Origin: JBAZAX01 sp964568625 | Lineage (GTDB): Bacteria > Babelota > Babeliae > Babelales > RVW-14 | Direction: 5' to 3' | Length of the DNA stretch: 64,000 nucleotides | Assembly: GCA_964568625.1 (NCBI GenBank) | Contig: CAZMQG010000004.1 | Span: 1 to 64,000, forward strand | Part shown: positions 60,555 to 64,000 of the stretch, piece after piece | How the letters are laid out: the number at the start of each line of letters is the position of its first letter | How positions within the stretch are numbered: position 1 is the stretch's first letter | Program-made: the position numbers and the translations under genes | The notes under the pieces: generated by a model | Seen by the model: the letters and a program-made list of their open reading frames with translations, nothing else | Database searches by the model: none | Told to the model about the DNA's origin: nothing

Positions 60555-61062
60555 GATATAACCTCCTACTGTTTTAGAAAGCCAATAAACTCCATTTTGA
60601 TATAAAATATACTACCACATAATAACAAATTGTCAATTTTATCAACTTTCATCATTTAAAACGTATATTTATTTGCATACATTAATATTCAATTAAGATA
60701 ATGCATTTTTTAGACAAAAAACAACCGCCATGTAATAAATTACATGGCGGAAAAAGGAGAAAGGAGAGTAGTAATGAAGTCTTCTAAAATTTTTTATCTT
60801 TTGGATACTTATCCATTATGACTTTCAATTACTGTATTTAATTTAACTGATTCTACAAGAAAATCAAGCTCTTTTTTAAATTGCCCATACAGAAAGAATT
60901 AAGCAATAAGTTTTCAAATATGCAATTTATTTATAACTCATTGTTCAATAAAAGCAATTTTGTTCTAAAAAATGTCAATTTACCCTGTACTCAATTATCT
61001 TTAACTGGAGCATTGATGCTAAACTAAATTTGAAGAAAGTCAAACAAAAGACTTAAAAAAAG
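60555..61062. other. 508 bases between the ankyrin operon and recF
   Basis: Holds the ankyrin operon promoter and the recF-side terminator at 60725-60750. Between them and recF a leftward frame near 60810-60895 reads LYGQFKKELDFLVESVK and then stops, with no start codon; it looks like the decayed end of a gene. No intact gene is seen. Confidence 0.45.
60725..60750 (-). terminator. Terminator downstream of dnaN-recF
   Basis: Perfect 12-bp stem CCGCCATGTAAT / ATTACATGGCGG with a two-base centre, followed on the minus strand by TTGTTTTTTG. It lies ~310 bases after recF. Confidence 0.75.
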
Positions 61063-62163
61063 TTAAATTTCTACAAAAAACGCCTGTTTTAAATCAAAAA
61101 CATCAATAGAAATTGGACTAGTTATAAAAACCTGAAATTTTTTATCATTCAGAAGATTTATCCCATGCACTAGGTTTTGGTGGTCAAAATCAGTTAAAAA
61201 GTCATCCAGTAGTAAAACACCGGGAATGCCTGCCTCTTCCATACAATCCAATTGAGCAATTTTAATTAAAAAAACTATCAACTTCTGTTGCCCTCGAGAT
61301 GCATAAATTTTGGCTTTTTTACCATAAAAATTAATTACAAAATCATCTAAATGTGCACCATAGAAACTTCGCCCCAATGCATTTTCCATTTTTTGGCTAT
61401 CTTTTTTTTCATATTCCTGCCAAAAATCTGCAAAAGTCGATGTTTTCCCGGCTCCATTTTTTTGTAAATAAGAAAATTTAACCTGCAAATCAAACTCAGT
61501 CGCTTCGAAATAACCTCTAAGCAGACTGTTTACGTGATCTTCCAACATACTTAGATAATTTATTCGTATATTTTGAAGCGAAAATGTCTCTATCCAAAGC
61601 TTTTCCGACCAAATTAAAAGCTCATCCTTTAATCCCGTCGTAATTACCGGACTGACTTTTATCTGCCTAAGAAGGCTATTTCGCTGCTCAAGCACCTGGT
61701 TGTAGCGTCTAAACGTCGTATATAAATCGGGATTTAAAAGTAGAGTAGAATAGTTCATCAGATCACGCCTAAACTCAGGCGCACCGGAAACAACAATTAT
61801 ATCATCTGCACAAACTGATACTGCTCTATATTGAGAAATTAACTCACGATAAGAATTTATAGGCTTTTGATTATGCTTTACAACCTTGCCTTGCTCATTC
61901 CCAAAACCAACTTGAATCTGACTGGATTCATCATTATTTTCAACATCAATCTCGATAAAAAAATAATCTTGATCAAGTTTGATCAGTTCACGATTCAAGT
62001 GCGTACGAAATGATCTTAGGTAACAACAGTAATGCAAAGCCTCAAGTAAAGAACTTTTGCCGGATCCATTCTTTCCTTTTATGACAACAAATTTTTCATC
62101 AAATTCAAATTCTTTTTCTGAAAAACATCGAAAATTACGCAACTTAAGTCTTTTAATACGCAC
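61063..62163 (-). CDS. recF: DNA replication and repair protein RecF
   Basis: 366 residues, normal length. An SMC-like ATPase that, with RecOR, loads RecA at gaps. Walker A GKNGSGKSSLLEALHY in the N-terminal domain after LKLRNFRCFSE, FRTHLNRELI, the VSGAPEFRRDLMN block, the ABC signature region SRGQQKLIVFLIKIAQ and Walker B VLLLDDFLTDFD. It follows dnaN by 82 bases in the same direction, the classic dnaN-recF order of the origin region. dnaA and gyrB are not in this window. Confidence 0.97.
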   Translation of the reverse strand: MRIKRLKLRNFRCFSEKEFEFDEKFVVIKGKNGSGKSSLLEALHYCCYLRSFRTHLNRELIKLDQDYFFIEIDVENNDESSQIQVGFGNEQGKVVKHNQKPINSYRELISQYRAVSVCADDIIVVSGAPEFRRDLMNYSTLLLNPDLYTTFRRYNQVLEQRNSLLRQIKVSPVITTGLKDELLIWSEKLWIETFSLQNIRINYLSMLEDHVNSLLRGYFEATEFDLQVKFSYLQKNGAGKTSTFADFWQEYEKKDSQKMENALGRSFYGAHLDDFVINFYGKKAKIYASRGQQKLIVFLIKIAQLDCMEEAGIPGVLLLDDFLTDFDHQNLVHGINLLNDKKFQVFITSPISIDVFDLKQAFFVEI

Positions 62164-62245
62164 AATTAAATCACTTTTATTTTAAAAAATACGCGCCGTA
62201 GTAAGTTTTACAACTAAGTACGGCGCTATAAAATTCAACGATCTA

Positions 62246-63367
62246 TTAACTTTGAGAAATGGAAACCGGCATCACAAGATAAGTTTGAATAAAGTTGTCA
62301 TCCTTTGTTTCAAATATAATCGGACGAGCACCGTTTTTAATAAAGAACTGTAAATTCTTTTCAGGAAATCCTTGAAGTCCATTTAAAATATATGGAGCAT
62401 AGAAACGACTTTCAATCTCTCCTCCTGAAAATTCATCCATATTTAAATCTTCATCTAGTTTTCCAACTTCTTTATTATGCATGTTAACTTTTAGAGTCCC
62501 AGGCATAAATCTAAATGTTGTAGAAACAAACTGACCTGCAAGTAGGCAACTTGTACGTTTTAACGTTTTAAGTAAAGAATCCTTTACTACTGTTGCAGGT
62601 AAAAAACCTTCTTTCTCCAAAACTGGTTTATATTGAGGAAATGCATCAGAAATAAGTTTTGTGAAAAAATTAAAATTCTTGCCGGAAAAAACAAGTTGAT
62701 TACCACAAATACCAAGGAAAATACTATCTTCTGCACCTGAATTTTCGAACAATTTTTTAATCTCCATTACCGCACGTTTTGGTAATAACCATTTCTTTTC
62801 TTCGGCTAGAGAGTACTTTGTTGTTGTTATATGAGCAAGACTATGCCCATCTGTTGCAACCATACTCATCTCTTGCGGATTAACTTCAAGCAGCATTCCA
62901 TTCAAAGCAGGATTGGAATTATTTTGAGGGATAACAAATGCAACTTTGCTAATCATATCTAATATGAAAGATGCTTTAAAATCCATCAAATTTTCAATGC
63001 GCTCTGGAAATGGAGGGAACTCTTGAGCATCTTTTATATTAAGAGAAAGATCAACCCCACCGGATTTTAAACTAATCTGATTTTGATTTATGTTAAACTC
63101 AATCTCTCCATCAAGTTCTTTTACCAATTCAAAAATACGTTTTCCAGAGATCAAAAAGCTACTTGTTTCTGTAACATCGCTTTCAATTATCATACTTGAT
63201 TGCAAGCTAATCTCCAGATCAGTAGCCTTGAGGGTCAGCTCACGTGGTGTAATTTGAAAAAGAATAGATTCTGTAACATCTAGGGTAGTTCTTTTGCTAC
63301 AAATCGGCTGCATTGATGACAATATCGACAACAGCTCCCGTTGAGATGTAATAAATCTTCCGGTCAT
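62246..63367 (-). CDS. dnaN: DNA polymerase III beta sliding clamp
   Basis: 373 residues from the ATG at 63367, chosen because AAGGA lies seven bases upstream and the family N-terminus (MTGRFITSQRELLSILSSMQ) begins there; ATG 63382 and TTG 63388 are further upstream. Three clamp domains are present. Landmarks: ESILFQITPRELTLKATDLEISL, the NPALNGMLLEVNPQEMSMVATDGHSLA segment, LPKRAVMEIKKLF, and the C-terminal peptide-binding end YLVMPVSISQS ('y.ImPm.l'). The ring tethers polymerases and RuvC/MutS-type partners to DNA. recF follows. Confidence 0.97.
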   Translation of the reverse strand: MTGRFITSQRELLSILSSMQPICSKRTTLDVTESILFQITPRELTLKATDLEISLQSSMIIESDVTETSSFLISGKRIFELVKELDGEIEFNINQNQISLKSGGVDLSLNIKDAQEFPPFPERIENLMDFKASFILDMISKVAFVIPQNNSNPALNGMLLEVNPQEMSMVATDGHSLAHITTTKYSLAEEKKWLLPKRAVMEIKKLFENSGAEDSIFLGICGNQLVFSGKNFNFFTKLISDAFPQYKPVLEKEGFLPATVVKDSLLKTLKRTSCLLAGQFVSTTFRFMPGTLKVNMHNKEVGKLDEDLNMDEFSGGEIESRFYAPYILNGLQGFPEKNLQFFIKNGARPIIFETKDDNFIQTYLVMPVSISQS

Positions 63368-63512
63368 ATTAAATTCCTTCATATTCAATGAATTTTATTT
63401 TACGTTTTTTGCAAATTGCTTTGCATGTTTTTTCACTTCTAGTATTATACAACATCAGGACAAATCAGCCAAGGTGTAGATAGTATAACAGATAAAGCAA
63501 ATCGAACATTTT

Positions 63513-64000
63513 ATGCTTAACCTAGAAACTAACAGTTTAATAGAACAACGACTTAACGAATTTAAGCAACTAAACCAACTTGGGACCAACCATTGGTTCA
63601 ATGAACTGTGTTTTTGTATTCTCACAGCAAATTCAAAAGCCGAAACTGCAATTCGCATACAACAAGAAGTGGGAGTTAATGGGTTTATAGATTTATCACA
63701 ACAAGAGCTTGCTCGAATCATTAAAAATAATAAACATAGATTCCATAACAATAAGGCAAAGTTTATAGTACAAGCAAGAGAGTTCGTTGCTATCAAGAAT
63801 AAAATTAAAAATTTATCCGGACAACAAGCCCGAGAATTTATTGTCAAAAATATAAAAGGGCTTGGCTATAAGGAAGCATCACACTTTTTACGTAACGTTG
63901 GGTATGATGATGTTGCAATAATTGACAGGCATATTTTACGATTTATGCATCAACAAAATCTAATTTCCTCAATTCCAAAGCACATTACAATAAAATTCTA
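63513..64000 (+). CDS. 8-oxoguanine DNA glycosylase/AP lyase, Ogg2-type (3' truncated by window end)
   Basis: 163 codons are visible and the frame is open to the last base. ATG at 63513 is the first start after in-frame stops at 63477 and 63486. The helix-hairpin-helix region reads IVKNIKGLGYKEASHFLRNVGY, including the lysine of the lyase reaction. It is followed by DVAIIDRHILRFM with the conserved catalytic Asp. The N-terminal HWFNELCFCILTANSKAE block is also typical of the archaeal/bacterial Ogg2 family ('N-glycosylase/DNA lyase'). The enzyme removes 8-oxoguanine and nicks the backbone in base-excision repair. It is divergent from dnaN with about 145 bases between. Confidence 0.9.
   Translation, partial: MLNLETNSLIEQRLNEFKQLNQLGTNHWFNELCFCILTANSKAETAIRIQQEVGVNGFIDLSQQELARIIKNNKHRFHNNKAKFIVQAREFVAIKNKIKNLSGQQAREFIVKNIKGLGYKEASHFLRNVGYDDVAIIDRHILRFMHQQNLISSIPKHITIKF

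Noticed and set aside
60774..60821. 15-codon frame after a strong AAAGGAGAG site
   Set aside because: Too short to support; may be a leader, but nothing follows it in the same direction.
1..64000. CRISPR array or insertion-sequence transposase
   Set aside because: No regularly spaced repeats and no transposase or integrase gene were seen on either strand.

Overview
The window is AT-rich bacterial DNA with short intergenic gaps. It looks like a diderm with a host-dependent life style. The envelope evidence is MurB, an AmiC-type amidase, apolipoprotein N-acyltransferase, an FKBP lipoprotein and pseudopilins. An unusually large share of genes encode signal-peptide proteins with eukaryote-like or low-complexity features: ankyrin repeats, an F-box-like segment, a complete cyclin box, an IQ motif, polyproline, a G/Y/S-rich tract and ankyrin tails. 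My best guess is the phylum Candidatus Dependentiae (TM6, Babeliales), which are protist-associated bacteria. That placement is inference from gene content, not from a marker phylogeny; Chlamydiae or Rickettsiales-like lineages are less likely alternatives.

Layout. From 1 to 9.9 kb the genes run leftward: an exported possible TraB/ChaN-like protein, a two-gene operon of large exported coiled-coil proteins, rpmH followed by a fused rnpA-yidD, a divergent trigger-factor-like protein, and tRNA-Leu and tRNA-Lys, each followed directly by a copy of a ~100-bp repeat. At 9.9-10.1 kb an AT-rich gap with a consensus DnaA box marks a switch to rightward genes and is a candidate replication origin. From 10 to 20.8 kb come ruvB, yebC, yicC, a GT9-like gene, a fused pgsA-pgpA, gyrA, dprA and maf. 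This run is interrupted by a leftward gene for an exported cyclin. From 20.9 to 32.4 kb lie exported or unknown genes, a BAAT/thioesterase-family hydrolase, a tandem pair of paralogs with a Rossmann-like motif, amiC, murB and an exported small heat-shock protein.

From 32.6 to 40.8 kb is a surface-sugar cluster: a methyltransferase, CDP-glucose synthesis (rfbF-like) and 4,6-dehydration (rfbG-like), a GT2 transferase, an epimerase, a split transketolase, and a multi-membrane glycosyltransferase broken by a frameshift and a stop codon. From 41 to 52.7 kb come an exported ankyrin protein, an FKBP lipoprotein, ileS, an HtrA-like protease flanked by perfect 40-bp inverted repeats, and exported low-complexity proteins. 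From 52.7 to 58.2 kb is a rightward run of three pseudopilin genes, lnt, rplI, dnaB and ruvC. From 58.9 kb to the end there are two exported ankyrin proteins (one with an F-box-like segment), recF and dnaN reading leftward, and a divergent 3'-truncated Ogg2-type DNA glycosylase.

How it fits together. The housekeeping part concerns replication and repair (dnaN, recF, gyrA, dnaB, ruvB, ruvC, dprA, ogg) and envelope building (pgsA-pgpA, murB, amiC, lnt, sugar cluster). The accessory part is a set of exported proteins, probably acting in the envelope or in the host. The most striking of these is the secreted Pho80/U-type cyclin at 13896-14792. Intergenic DNA also carries several families of palindromic or GC-rich dispersed repeats, and short in-frame tandem duplications occur in several genes.
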